A model generated the notes under the pieces. It was not told where the DNA came from, ran no database searches, and saw only the letters and a program-made list of their open reading frames with translations. A program made the translations under genes and the position numbers. Source: Cloacimonetes bacterium UBA5456 (GTDB taxonomy: Bacteria > Cloacimonadota > Cloacimonadia > Cloacimonadales > Cloacimonadaceae). From it: DNA of 9,379 nt. The stretch covers positions 35,501-44,879 of the forward strand of contig DIQS01000031.1 of the NCBI GenBank assembly GCA_002427325.1, in the 5' to 3' direction. Below, piece by piece: positions 1-7,738 of the stretch (position 1 is the stretch's first letter; every line of letters starts with the position of its first letter).

Positions 1-1008
1 GCCTTTTGCGGGCACCAAAAAGTTGTCATACTTATAGTTAAAAGCCACGAGCTGTTCGTCATCGGAGATGAAAAAGTCATCCAGATCATCGCGCATGGAT
101 AGCTCTTTGATGGGGTTTTGCCAGAGGTCTTCGCGTATCTGAATATCAAGCTTTTGCACGCGTGCTTTGCCGATCTGGGTGGGGTCATATTTATAGATTT
201 CGTTAAAGTGTTCAAAGACAATCCTGTCATTTGCCCGCGCTACGCTGATGTCTCGCGCACTGAAGGTATCCAGTTCGCTCATCTTGAAAGGACGCTCGAA
301 ATCCATGTCCTGCACGCGATAGAGCTGGAAGCGCTCACCATCGGAATAGCAATAGAAAAGGCTATTGGTGAGATGCGAAAAGGCAGGATAACGCTCGGTG
401 TAGGGAGTAGTTGTGAGCTTGGTATATTCTCCGCTCGCGATGTCCAAACTCCAGAGATCACCATTGAGACTGCCCGTGTATGCCTCTCTATATGGATCGC
501 CATAGCGGCAGAATACGATGCTTTTGTTGTCCGGCGAGAGCGTTGCAAAAGCATTGGCGATCTTGCCTATCTCTATCGGACGCTCACCGCTGAGGGAAAG
601 CTTAAAAAAGGACGAGCCATATTCAAAATTACTCTTTGTGACGAGAAGATGCTCGCTATCGTTATACCAATCATGGATGGAATAGCTTCCGGCGATAATG
701 AGCTTCGCCTGCCCGCCTTCCGCCGAGATGATATAGGGGTATGAGCCGCCATCTCGATCTGAATTGAAGGCAATCATCGTGCCATCGGGCGACCATTTGG
801 GGCCCCATTCCCGCGCCGGCGTGTTCGTGATCCTATGCGCGATGCCACCTTTAAACGGCACAATCCACAGATCATCGTCAAAGACAAAACAGACCTGATT
901 TCCGTCAGGAGAGATGGCAGGGTCTTTGGCAAATCCCGGAAGGGACGCCAAGACGGGAAGTGATATCAGCATGATGCTAAAGAGTAAGATAGTGACTTTG
1001 AATCTCAT
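1..1008 (-). CDS. Tricorn-protease-like exported beta-propeller protein (5' part only; runs off the window)
   Basis: This reading frame opens at an ATG at 1008 and stays open to base 1, giving 336 residues with the C-terminus outside the window. The start has a GGAG ribosome site 8 bases upstream and lies 14 bases after the fapA-like stop codon. Residues 1-21 form a signal peptide: a basic MRFK start, a hydrophobic core, then VLA before Ser22, so export is likely. The rest is built of propeller blades. SPDG-type turns occur at about residues 33-36, 73-76 and 158-161, with strand motifs such as DDDLWIVPFKGG and MIAFNSDRDG. The last visible segment (VAFNYKYDNFLVPAKG) resembles the end of the first propeller of tricorn-family proteins, which continue into a second propeller, a PDZ domain and an S41 serine protease domain. 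None of those is visible here, so peptidase activity is inference. A TolB-like or WD40-like PD40 protein without protease activity is the alternative. Confidence 0.75.
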   Translation of the reverse strand, partial: MRFKVTILLFSIMLISLPVLASLPGFAKDPAISPDGNQVCFVFDDDLWIVPFKGGIAHRITNTPAREWGPKWSPDGTMIAFNSDRDGGSYPYIISAEGGQAKLIIAGSYSIHDWYNDSEHLLVTKSNFEYGSSFFKLSLSGERPIEIGKIANAFATLSPDNKSIVFCRYGDPYREAYTGSLNGDLWSLDIASGEYTKLTTTPYTERYPAFSHLTNSLFYCYSDGERFQLYRVQDMDFERPFKMSELDTFSARDISVARANDRIVFEHFNEIYKYDPTQIGKARVQKLDIQIREDLWQNPIKELSMRDDLDDFFISDDEQLVAFNYKYDNFLVPAKG

Positions 1009-1022
1009 GAATTCGACTCCGT

Positions 1023-2315
1023 TTATTCTTGTTCCAACAGGTAAATCCCCTGCTGGCGACTTTTAATTTGATATGAATGTTTCAGTACTCTAAAGAGTGT
1101 TTTAGGAAAGACATCGCCAAAGACGGTGATGGACTTCTGTTCGTCCAAATCCCGTTTCAAGAATGCATTTAACTGGCTATCCAGTTCAGCTTCACAGCGT
1201 TTGATTCGCTTGGAAAGCTCACTTAGTGCTTCGTGATCGCCGCTTTCTCTGAGGCGCACCGATTCCTTGGTGAGTTGCATGAGCAATGCCCGATAAAATG
1301 GGGAGATAGCTATCTCAATCTCGGTCTCATCGCCGCTTTGCGATCCTGCTATGCCGATGGTGATATTACCCGCCGCTTGACAAAGTCCACCATAGACCTG
1401 TGAATCTTCACTTGAGCCCACCACATCTCCATCCGCGGCAATAACGCTGTGCGCAATCTCATCTTGGAAGAACAGCGACTTTTGCACAAAGATCTTGGAG
1501 CGACTGATGTTTCTGACCTTGAGCACTCCCATGCTTTGAATGCCGGGATTGGAGCAATTGATGATGTTTCCATGAACCTCCAAGTCTTGCTCGCAATAGA
1601 TATTACAATCCGTCACATCGCCTTCAATTATCAATTCCTGTCCACAGGCGAGATTGACGCCGCTTAGGTCTCCTTCAATCCTCAGAAAGAGAGGGCAGCG
1701 GATTTGTTCCTGAATGGGCACATCATCGGCGTTCACGCTGAGGCTATCGAGGATGTTGATCTTACCCTCTTCATCGAGATAGGGATAGCCCATCTTCTGA
1801 GCGATAAACTCACGTGCTTCATAGCGCACATTCTTGCCGACAAGCTCACGTGCAGCCTCGTCATCCACCACTGGCGGAGTGATCAACTGCCCAAAGATGT
1901 CATAGATGCTGCCATCTCTATCAAAGATGTTATCGCTATAGAAGGCAATTACTTCACCCTCATCAAAGTAGCTCGCTTGAGCAAGCTCTTTGAGCCCGAT
2001 GCTATTAATATCTCGAATCAACTCATGATCGAAGTTATAGTTGAGCTTCGCCTCAATTTCCTCTTCATTATCCGGACTTATCTTACAGACCGCAATGGGA
2101 AAAGGCTTGTCATAATCCTTTTCAATGTCATGATCTCGAATATAATCCAGTGCTTCCTCAAAACCGCTTTTGATGCCGGCTTCGTCGATGAGCTGCAGGA
2201 TATCTCTCTCATTGATCAGCCTTCCGCTACGCTTGATTGTCAGCCAAGCGGAGGCACTTTCCTTTCTGAGCTCAAGGCTCAAATTACCACATTTACTTAC
2301 AAAAATCTTATTCAT
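1023..2315 (-). CDS. FapA-like DUF342 family protein (beta-helix plus coiled coil)
   Basis: This is a 430-residue protein of the FapA (DUF342) type. After a mixed N-terminal domain (about 1-200), residues 205-325 consist of short repeating beta-strand turns, with motifs such as LIIEGDVTDCNIYCEQDLEVHGNI (in part), SKIFVQKSL, HSVIAADGDV and VYGG. This is the right-handed beta-helix pattern typical of the family. Residues 340-385 are charged and heptad-like (probable coiled coil), followed by a short C-terminal beta segment. There is no signal peptide or membrane segment, so it is probably cytosolic. Family members were named for flagellar assembly, but many occur in non-flagellar contexts and their biochemical role is poorly known. 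No flagellar gene is in this window. Its ATG overlaps the end of pgeF by 8 bases, and only a weak CGGGA lies upstream, so translation is probably coupled to pgeF. Family assignment is fairly secure; function is not. Confidence 0.75.
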   Translation of the reverse strand: MNKIFVSKCGNLSLELRKESASAWLTIKRSGRLINERDILQLIDEAGIKSGFEEALDYIRDHDIEKDYDKPFPIAVCKISPDNEEEIEAKLNYNFDHELIRDINSIGLKELAQASYFDEGEVIAFYSDNIFDRDGSIYDIFGQLITPPVVDDEAARELVGKNVRYEAREFIAQKMGYPYLDEEGKINILDSLSVNADDVPIQEQIRCPLFLRIEGDLSGVNLACGQELIIEGDVTDCNIYCEQDLEVHGNIINCSNPGIQSMGVLKVRNISRSKIFVQKSLFFQDEIAHSVIAADGDVVGSSEDSQVYGGLCQAAGNITIGIAGSQSGDETEIEIAISPFYRALLMQLTKESVRLRESGDHEALSELSKRIKRCEAELDSQLNAFLKRDLDEQKSITVFGDVFPKTLFRVLKHSYQIKSRQQGIYLLEQE

Positions 2316-2997
2316 CGATAATCCCGATTATGTTGATTTGCCGATTGTTACCCTTATCCCGCCTATAAGAAAAGTATGCCTGATTCTCATAGCTGCATTC
2401 CTGTATGTTTTCTATATTCTTGAAGGTGATTCCGCATTTGATGAGTTGTTGAAAGACCACCATCCTGAGATTGAGCGAGCGGTGAGGTGCCCTATGCGCA
2501 AAGCCTTGAGCACTGATATCGTTGATAAAGCTTTCATAGATATCCTCGCTGACCTCATAATGATCCTCACAAACTCCCGCTCCGATATAGGCGCAAAGCT
2601 TTGCCGGATCGCAGCCAAACTCATCTTTGAGGATATTAATCGCCTTCCCGGTGATGTTCAGCCGCGTCCCCTCACGTCCACTATGCAGAGCCGCAATCGC
2701 TTTGCACTCCGGATCAAAGATGAGAACGGGATAGCAATCCGCTGTGCGAATCATGAGATATTGATTGGGGATAGCCGTGATGAGTCCATCTGCTCCAGCG
2801 ATCTTCTCACGCCCCTCAAACCCCGCTCCAGAGTCACTTTCCGTGCAGATGTGAATATGATCGCCATGAACCTGTTCAGCGAGCACAGCACGTCCTATGT
2901 CAATCGATTTGCCCTCTAATTTTACAGCACAACACTCGCTGAGCAAGGAAAGATAGTCCGTCTTCCGATCTCCAAGATAGAACCAATTCCTTTTCAT
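2308..2997 (-). CDS. pgeF: PgeF/YfiH family protein (peptidoglycan editing factor, multicopper-oxidase-like 'laccase domain')
   Basis: The ATG at 2997 gives 229 residues. It is preferred over an upstream in-frame TTG at 3024 because a GGGGAGG ribosome site lies 10 bases before it (3008-3014). The family's metal ligands are visible: His44 in QVHG, Cys88 in RTADCYP and His105 in ALHSG. The fold signatures ADGLIT (69-73) and FSYRRD near the C-terminus are also present. E. coli YfiH/PgeF helps keep wrong amino acids out of peptidoglycan stems, and homologues act on purine nucleosides (adenosine deaminase or phosphorylase-type activity). Two usually strict stretches differ: HAGWRGT is HSGREGT (105-111), and the IGPxIGPCCYEV stretch is IGAGVCEDHYEV (138-149). 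The zinc site survives, but substrate preference may have changed. It follows hslU after a 73-base gap with no clear terminator and overlaps the fapA-like gene by 8 bases. Confidence 0.85.
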   Translation of the reverse strand: MKRNWFYLGDRKTDYLSLLSECCAVKLEGKSIDIGRAVLAEQVHGDHIHICTESDSGAGFEGREKIAGADGLITAIPNQYLMIRTADCYPVLIFDPECKAIAALHSGREGTRLNITGKAINILKDEFGCDPAKLCAYIGAGVCEDHYEVSEDIYESFINDISAQGFAHRAPHRSLNLRMVVFQQLIKCGITFKNIENIQECSYENQAYFSYRRDKGNNRQINIIGIIDE

Positions 2998-3007
2998 GAC
3001 ACAGAAA

Positions 3008-3014
3008 CCTCCCC
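3008..3014 (-). promoter_or_regulatory. Ribosome binding site deciding the pgeF start
   Basis: On the minus strand this reads GGGGAGG, ten bases before the ATG at 2997. The upstream in-frame TTG at 3024 would place this motif inside the coding region and has no comparable site of its own. The ATG at 2997 is therefore the likelier start. Confidence 0.6.
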
Positions 3015-3070
3015 TGCACAACAATTCGCAGCAAGATGATGGTAGAACAAGGGCTTACACTTCATAGCAC

Positions 3071-4423
3071 TCACAGGATAAAGCGTGAAAGATCTTCACT
3101 TTCGATCACGCGCTCTAATCTTTCATTAACAAAACGTTTACAAATTCTCACTTTGTTGATCTTAGGATCGGGCATTTCAAAGAGATAATCCTCAAGCAGG
3201 GTATTCATGATGGTATGCAATCTCCGCGCCCCGATATCTTCCATCTTTTCATTTGCCGAAGCCGCATAGCGAGCTATCTCGGCGATGGCGCCCTTCGTGA
3301 ATACAAGCGAAACACCCTCAGCCTTAAAAAGCTCTTTATATTGCTTGGTGAGCGCATTTTCCGGCTCGGAGAGGATGCGCACGAAGTCCTCTTCCGTGAG
3401 GCTATTTAGTTCCACACGGATGGGAAACCTACCCTGCAATTCCGGGATGAGGTCGCTTGGTTTTGCCATCGAGAAAGCACCTGCCGAGATAAAGAGAATA
3501 TGCGAAGTGTCGATCATGCCATACTTTGTGGGCACATTGCTCCCTTCCACGATGGGCAAGAGATCGCGTTGCACTCCGCTGCGCGAAACATCGATGCCGC
3601 CATGCTTTTCGGCATTTGCGATCTTATCCATTTCATCGATGAAGATGATACCATTTTCTTCCACCGATTTCTTGGCGACTTCTGCCACCTTTTCACGCGT
3701 GACCAGCTTATCGATCTCCCTCTCGGTGAATATCTTAAGCGCATTTGCGACAGTGCTTTTCTGTCTTTTCCCCGGTCGGAAAGGCATGATATTTGAAAGC
3801 ATCTCAGAGATGTTGAAATCCAATATCTCCATGCTCATCCCCGGCAGGGCTTCAAAGGGCATGTTCTCGCTTTCACTTTGTTCAAATTCTATCTCTTTAT
3901 CGTCCAAGTCACCGCTAAGCAGCTTCTTTCTCATCTTTTCTCTGCTACGCGCCATGCGCTCTTCATCCTCGGCACTCAGTTCTTCCCTGTTTTTTCTTAG
4001 GGGCAAGAGATAGTCCAAAACCTTTTCTATGGCAATCTTGTGAGCGGCTTCCTGCTCCTGCTCCACGAGGCGAGCCCGCGCCTGATTCACGGCATAGCCC
4101 ATGAGTTCACGCACCATGGATTCCACATCGCGTCCCACATAGCCAACTTCGGTAAACTTCGAGGCTTCCACCTTCACAAAAGGAGCATCGATGAGGCGAG
4201 CAATGCGCCGCGCGATCTCTGTCTTTCCCACTCCCGTGGGTCCGATCATAATGATATTATTGGGGATAATCTCTTGTTTGAGATCCCCTTCCACCTGCAT
4301 TCTACGCCAGCGATTTCTCAGCGCGATAGCCACAGCCCGCTTTGCCGCCGATTGACTGATGATATATTTATCCAGCTCGCTGACAACACGTGCCGGCGTC
4401 AGATTATCCATTTTTTGCTTCAC
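3071..4423 (-). CDS. hslU: HslU, ATPase/unfoldase subunit of the HslUV (ClpYQ) protease
   Basis: HslU is the AAA+ hexamer that unfolds substrates and feeds them into the HslV peptidase in the cytosol. The 450-residue length matches the family. The domain order is complete: N-terminal ATPase motif LDKYII, Walker A GPTGVGKT (61-68), pore loop GYVG (94-97), a highly charged I-domain (about 110-235), Walker B IIFIDEMD (259-266), arginine-finger region GRFPIRVEL (331-339), sensor 2 GARRL (398-402), and the C-terminus EDLSRFIL. That tail is the segment that docks into HslV, and it is the same as in E. coli. The chosen start is a GTG at 4423 forming a GTGA overlap with the hslV stop, with GGAG five bases upstream. 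An ATG at 4411 is possible but has a weaker site. A small oddity is IISQ (21-24), where the family usually has IIGQ. Confidence 0.97.
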   Translation of the reverse strand: MKQKMDNLTPARVVSELDKYIISQSAAKRAVAIALRNRWRRMQVEGDLKQEIIPNNIIMIGPTGVGKTEIARRIARLIDAPFVKVEASKFTEVGYVGRDVESMVRELMGYAVNQARARLVEQEQEAAHKIAIEKVLDYLLPLRKNREELSAEDEERMARSREKMRKKLLSGDLDDKEIEFEQSESENMPFEALPGMSMEILDFNISEMLSNIMPFRPGKRQKSTVANALKIFTEREIDKLVTREKVAEVAKKSVEENGIIFIDEMDKIANAEKHGGIDVSRSGVQRDLLPIVEGSNVPTKYGMIDTSHILFISAGAFSMAKPSDLIPELQGRFPIRVELNSLTEEDFVRILSEPENALTKQYKELFKAEGVSLVFTKGAIAEIARYAASANEKMEDIGARRLHTIMNTLLEDYLFEMPDPKINKVRICKRFVNERLERVIESEDLSRFIL

Positions 4424-4947
4424 AATAGCTCCATCACGAATTGGTCATTGGTATAAACGCAGATTTCGGAAGCAATCTGCATGGCTTCTTTAACAATTTT
4501 TTCCTCTGGAAGTTTGGTATTGCGCATCAAAGCACGCGCTGCGGAGAGGGCATAATTTCCCCCGCTGCCGATTGCGATAACCCCATCATCCGGCTCCATC
4601 ACATCTCCGGCGCCGCTGATCATGAGTATTCCGCTCTTATCGCCCGCAATGAGTAATGCTTCCAAGCGTCTGAGATACTTGTCTTGTCTCCATTCCTTGG
4701 CGAGATCAACCGCCGCCTTGCGGAGATTGCCCTTGTTTGATTGCAACTGTTCTTCAAACTTCTCAAAGAGCGTGAAGGCATCCGCCGTTGCGCCGGCAAA
4801 TCCGACTGCAACCTTATCTTGATATATCCTGCGGATCTTGACAGCTTTCGCTTTGACGATGGTTTCCCCCATGCTCACCTGTCCATCTCCACAAATGGCT
4901 GTGCGTCCATTTCTATGGATTCCGATGATTGTTGTTCCTTTCATCAT
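4420..4947 (-). CDS. hslV: HslV, threonine peptidase subunit of the HslUV (ClpYQ) protease
   Basis: HslV is the proteasome-beta-like peptidase that forms the proteolytic core of HslUV. The 175-residue length is typical. The sequence begins MMKG followed by TTIIGI, so Thr5 is the expected N-terminal nucleophile after removal of a four-residue propeptide. Short propeptides of this kind are known in HslV of other bacteria, whereas E. coli has only Met. Supporting residues are in place: Asp21 in GDGQ, Lys37 in the AVKIRR segment, the GFAGATADAFTLFE helix (49-62) and the GSGGNYA loop (127-133), with CVYTND near the end. The ATG at 4947 forms an ATGA overlap with the ftsH stop, and GAGG lies just upstream within ftsH. 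A second ATG directly after it (4944) cannot be excluded. It is translationally coupled to hslU downstream by a GTGA overlap, which suits subunits of one complex. Confidence 0.97.
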   Translation of the reverse strand: MMKGTTIIGIHRNGRTAICGDGQVSMGETIVKAKAVKIRRIYQDKVAVGFAGATADAFTLFEKFEEQLQSNKGNLRKAAVDLAKEWRQDKYLRRLEALLIAGDKSGILMISGAGDVMEPDDGVIAIGSGGNYALSAARALMRNTKLPEEKIVKEAMQIASEICVYTNDQFVMELL

Positions 4948-7205
4948 TCTTCATTTTCCTCAAATTCTTCTGCCGGTGGTTCCGGTGTCACCACGATCTC
5001 AATATGCTCGCCATCTTGTTTGTCATTAAAGATTTCATCCAAGAGGTCGGGCCTTTTTTCTGCCTTTTTTTCATCATCATCCGAGGAGTGTTCAAAGCGC
5101 ATCTCTTTGGCGCGTTCAAACTTAGCCATCACCAGGTCACGCTCTTCACCTTGAGTTCCCGCGATGATCATATCAAAGATTTCCTCGGTATCCATGGTTT
5201 CTTTTTCTTGGAGCCTAATTGCCATTTCGTCCATGAGAACTCTATGTTTGCCAAGGATTTCCAAAGCTTTTTTATGAGCTTCACTGATGATGCGCCGAAT
5301 CTCGCTATCCACCATCTTAGAGGTTTCATCGCTATAGATATCGCGCCCCACAAGCTCTTTACCGAGAAAGACTTCACCCTCATCCTTGCCGATGGTCATG
5401 GGTCCCACGAGATCACTCATTCCCCAAGAACAGACCATCTTTTTGGCGATGTCCGTCGTGCGCTGAAGGTCATTGCCTGCGCCCGTGGTAAGTTCATTGA
5501 ACACCACTTCTTCCGCCGCTCTACCACCGAGCAAGGTCACGAGCATCTGATTCAGATAGCTACGTGAATAGCCGGTCTTATCGCTTTGCAGATAATGCGT
5601 TGCACCGCCGGTGAAGCCACGCGGGATGATGCTGACCTTGTGCACGGGCTCCACATACTCCAAAAACACGCTGGTGAGAACGTGCCCGATCTCGTGATAT
5701 GCCGTGATCTTTTTATCCTCTTCGGGGATGACCCGACTCTTCTTTTCCTTACCCAAGGTAAGCTTATCTTTTGCTTCCTCAAAATCTATCATATTAAGCG
5801 CATTTTGATTCTTATTTGCTGCAATCAAAGCCGCTTCGTTCACGAGATTGGCGAGGTCTGCCCCGCTGAATCCCGGCGTTCCGCGTGCAATGATCTCCAG
5901 GTGAACATCCTCACTGAGAGGCACTTTTGCCGCATGAACTTTGAGGATTTCCGTGCGCCCCTTGATATCCGGCAAGTCAACCGTGACCTGACGATCAAAA
6001 CGTCCGGGTCTGAGCAGTGCGGGGTCTAAGATATCCGGTCTATTAGTAGCCGCAATGATGATCACAGCTTCATTTGGCTCAAATCCATCCATTTCCACTA
6101 AAAGCTGATTCAGCGTCTGCTCGCGCTCATCGTGTCCACCGCCGAGACCAGTGCCGCGATGACGTCCCACAGCATCAATCTCATCGATGAAAGTGATGCA
6201 AGGCGCACTCTTTTTAGCTTGTTCAAAGAGGTCTCGAACTCGCGCCGCACCCACTCCCACAAACATCTCCACAAAGTCTGAACCGGAGATGGTGAAGAAA
6301 GGCACGGCCGCCTCACCCGCAACCGCCTTGGCAAGGAGTGTCTTACCCGTTCCAGGCCTGCCCACGAGCAACACGCCGCGCGGCATCTTCCCGCCCAAAC
6401 GTTGGAATCGAGCGGGCGCTTTTAAAAACTCCACAATTTCTTGCAGCTCTTCTTTTGCCTCATCCACGCCTGCAACATCTTTGAAAGTGATCTTCGACTT
6501 GCTCCCCTCTTGCAATTTAGCACGACTCTTGCCAAAACTGAAAGCATTGGTATTCTGACTTTTCATCCCGCGCATGATGAAGAACCAAAAGGCGATGAGC
6601 AATATGAAAGGGAAGATATTAATCAGGATTCCCGTCCAACGCGCCGGCTTGATGGTCGTCACTTCCACACCTTTCTCAACGAGGCTATCCACAAGTCGCG
6701 GATCATCAAAAGGCATGGTGCAAACATAGTTACGCTTCGCTTTATCTGTATAATATATATCTCGCTCCGAGAACTGCGCCTCGGTCACGCTACCATTTTC
6801 CACTCTTTTTGTGAAATTGCTAAAGCTTTCTTTGATCGTTTGATCTTTTTTGCCGCTAAAACTATGCCAAAATACCACTAAGAGGAGGACAAGAATAAAG
6901 ATAAAGGGGAAAGAGATGAAGGGTTTTTTGGGCGGACGAACCATCTTTGTGCCCATAGGATTGCGCAAGGGCGGAGGCGTTTGCGGGGCATCCTTCTTCT
7001 TTGGTTTATTCTTATTAGTGCGGAACATGCGAAATGCTCCGATGATGGAGATGATCAAGATCGCCGCTACAAACAGCGACATAAAGTCTTTAAATCCACC
7101 CATCACATGGTTAATACTCTCAGTAGCTTCCTGGGTATTCTGGGCAATCAAGCTGCCGATGCCGAAGACCCATGCAGTTAATATATGTTTTTTCATGAAT
7201 AACAT
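4944..7205 (-). CDS. ftsH: FtsH, membrane-bound ATP-dependent zinc metalloprotease with an extended N-terminus
   Basis: FtsH extracts and degrades membrane and some cytosolic proteins as a hexamer in the inner membrane. The protein has 753 residues, longer than the usual 610-670. The AAA+ core holds Walker A GRPGTGKT (282-289), Walker B ITFIDEID (337-344), the pore loop FVGVGA (315-320), and the second region of homology ATNRPDILDPALLRPGRFDR (386-405). The protease domain holds HEIGH (504-508) and the third zinc ligand Asp579 in GAGNDL. The usual two membrane segments are at about 96-113 and 191-211, flanking a periplasmic domain. Upstream there is extra sequence: a signal-like hydrophobic stretch (8-21) and another hydrophobic segment (43-58), then a Lys/Pro-rich linker. 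The acidic tail is also long. The start at 7205 has AAGGA three bases before it. Another ATG at 7196 gives MKKHIL and an ATGA overlap with hpt, and is about equally plausible. Walker A normally reads GPPGTGKT. Confidence 0.96.
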   Translation of the reverse strand: MLFMKKHILTAWVFGIGSLIAQNTQEATESINHVMGGFKDFMSLFVAAILIISIIGAFRMFRTNKNKPKKKDAPQTPPPLRNPMGTKMVRPPKKPFISFPFIFILVLLLVVFWHSFSGKKDQTIKESFSNFTKRVENGSVTEAQFSERDIYYTDKAKRNYVCTMPFDDPRLVDSLVEKGVEVTTIKPARWTGILINIFPFILLIAFWFFIMRGMKSQNTNAFSFGKSRAKLQEGSKSKITFKDVAGVDEAKEELQEIVEFLKAPARFQRLGGKMPRGVLLVGRPGTGKTLLAKAVAGEAAVPFFTISGSDFVEMFVGVGAARVRDLFEQAKKSAPCITFIDEIDAVGRHRGTGLGGGHDEREQTLNQLLVEMDGFEPNEAVIIIAATNRPDILDPALLRPGRFDRQVTVDLPDIKGRTEILKVHAAKVPLSEDVHLEIIARGTPGFSGADLANLVNEAALIAANKNQNALNMIDFEEAKDKLTLGKEKKSRVIPEEDKKITAYHEIGHVLTSVFLEYVEPVHKVSIIPRGFTGGATHYLQSDKTGYSRSYLNQMLVTLLGGRAAEEVVFNELTTGAGNDLQRTTDIAKKMVCSWGMSDLVGPMTIGKDEGEVFLGKELVGRDIYSDETSKMVDSEIRRIISEAHKKALEILGKHRVLMDEMAIRLQEKETMDTEEIFDMIIAGTQGEERDLVMAKFERAKEMRFEHSSDDDEKKAEKRPDLLDEIFNDKQDGEHIEIVVTPEPPAEEFEENEE

Positions 7206-7738
7206 TCTTCCTTTAATATCCCGATAAACGGAAGGTTACGATAGAGCTCAGCATAGTCCAAGCCATATCCCACCACAAATTCATTGCTTATTTCAAAGCC
7301 CACATAATCCAATTCTATATCAATTTTATGAGCTTCAGGTTTATCCAAAAGCACGCAAGTGCGAACGCTGGCAGGCTTGTGTCCCCAGATATAATCCTTG
7401 ATATATTGCATGGATAGACCGCTGTCAACGATATCTTCCACGATGATCACATCCCTATCGGTGATGTCAACATCTATGTCTTTGCGAATATTGACGATGC
7501 CGCTACTCGTGGTTCCTGTGCCATAGCTGGAAATCGCCATAAAATCTATCTCCAAAGGCAGAGCGATGGCGCGCACGAGATCGCTCAAAAACAAAAAACC
7601 ACCCTTCAAAATACCAATTACCACGGGCACTTTGCCGGCATAGTCTTGCTTGATCTCTTCGCTGATCTCGCATATTCTCTGTTGCAAGCGTTGTTCATCG
7701 ATAAACACTGCTGCGATATCGTTATTCATTGCGTTCAT
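7193..7738 (-). CDS. hpt: Hypoxanthine (guanine) phosphoribosyltransferase
   Basis: The enzyme joins hypoxanthine or guanine to PRPP to make IMP or GMP in purine salvage. It has 181 residues, normal for the bacterial family. Visible signatures are the LKGG loop (44-47), the SSYGTGT mobile loop (70-76), the PRPP-binding motif VIIVEDIVDSGLS (97-109) with the acidic pair Glu101-Asp102 and catalytic-type Asp105, the base-contact Lys133 in LDKPEAHK, and the C-terminal FVVGYGLDYAELYRNLPFIG (154-173). The motif has DSG where many members have DTG, which is a conservative change. The ATG at 7738 makes an ATGA overlap with the tilS stop and has AGAGGA four bases upstream; a second ATG at 7729 is less well placed. 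The tilS-hpt-ftsH order is also found in Bacillus subtilis. Xanthine or guanine preference cannot be read from the sequence. Confidence 0.95.
   Translation of the reverse strand: MNAMNNDIAAVFIDEQRLQQRICEISEEIKQDYAGKVPVVIGILKGGFLFLSDLVRAIALPLEIDFMAISSYGTGTTSSGIVNIRKDIDVDITDRDVIIVEDIVDSGLSMQYIKDYIWGHKPASVRTCVLLDKPEAHKIDIELDYVGFEISNEFVVGYGLDYAELYRNLPFIGILKEECYS

Noticed and set aside
118..744. Plus-strand open frame (208 codons) opposite the tricorn-like gene
   Set aside because: The minus strand there encodes a protein with a signal peptide, a ribosome site and propeller repeats. The plus frame has no such support.
2170..2919. Plus-strand open frame (249 codons) opposite pgeF and the end of the fapA-like gene
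   Set aside because: It spans two well-supported genes on the other strand and shows no family motif, so it is best explained as a shadow frame.
2998..3070. Gap between hslU and pgeF checked for a terminator or promoter
   Set aside because: No hairpin with a T-run and no convincing -35/-10 pair was found. It contains only the pgeF ribosome site, so the operon probably continues through it.
3285..4013. Long plus-strand open frame (242 codons) opposite hslU
   Set aside because: It is antisense to a fully conserved hslU. Its translation is Ser-rich low-complexity sequence, as expected from the complement of acidic and charged codons, with no recognisable domain.
4929..5567. Plus-strand open frame (212 codons) opposite the ftsH 3' region
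   Set aside because: It is antisense to the conserved FtsH protease domain and tail, and rich in His and Phe in the way reverse complements of Glu/Lys-rich genes are.
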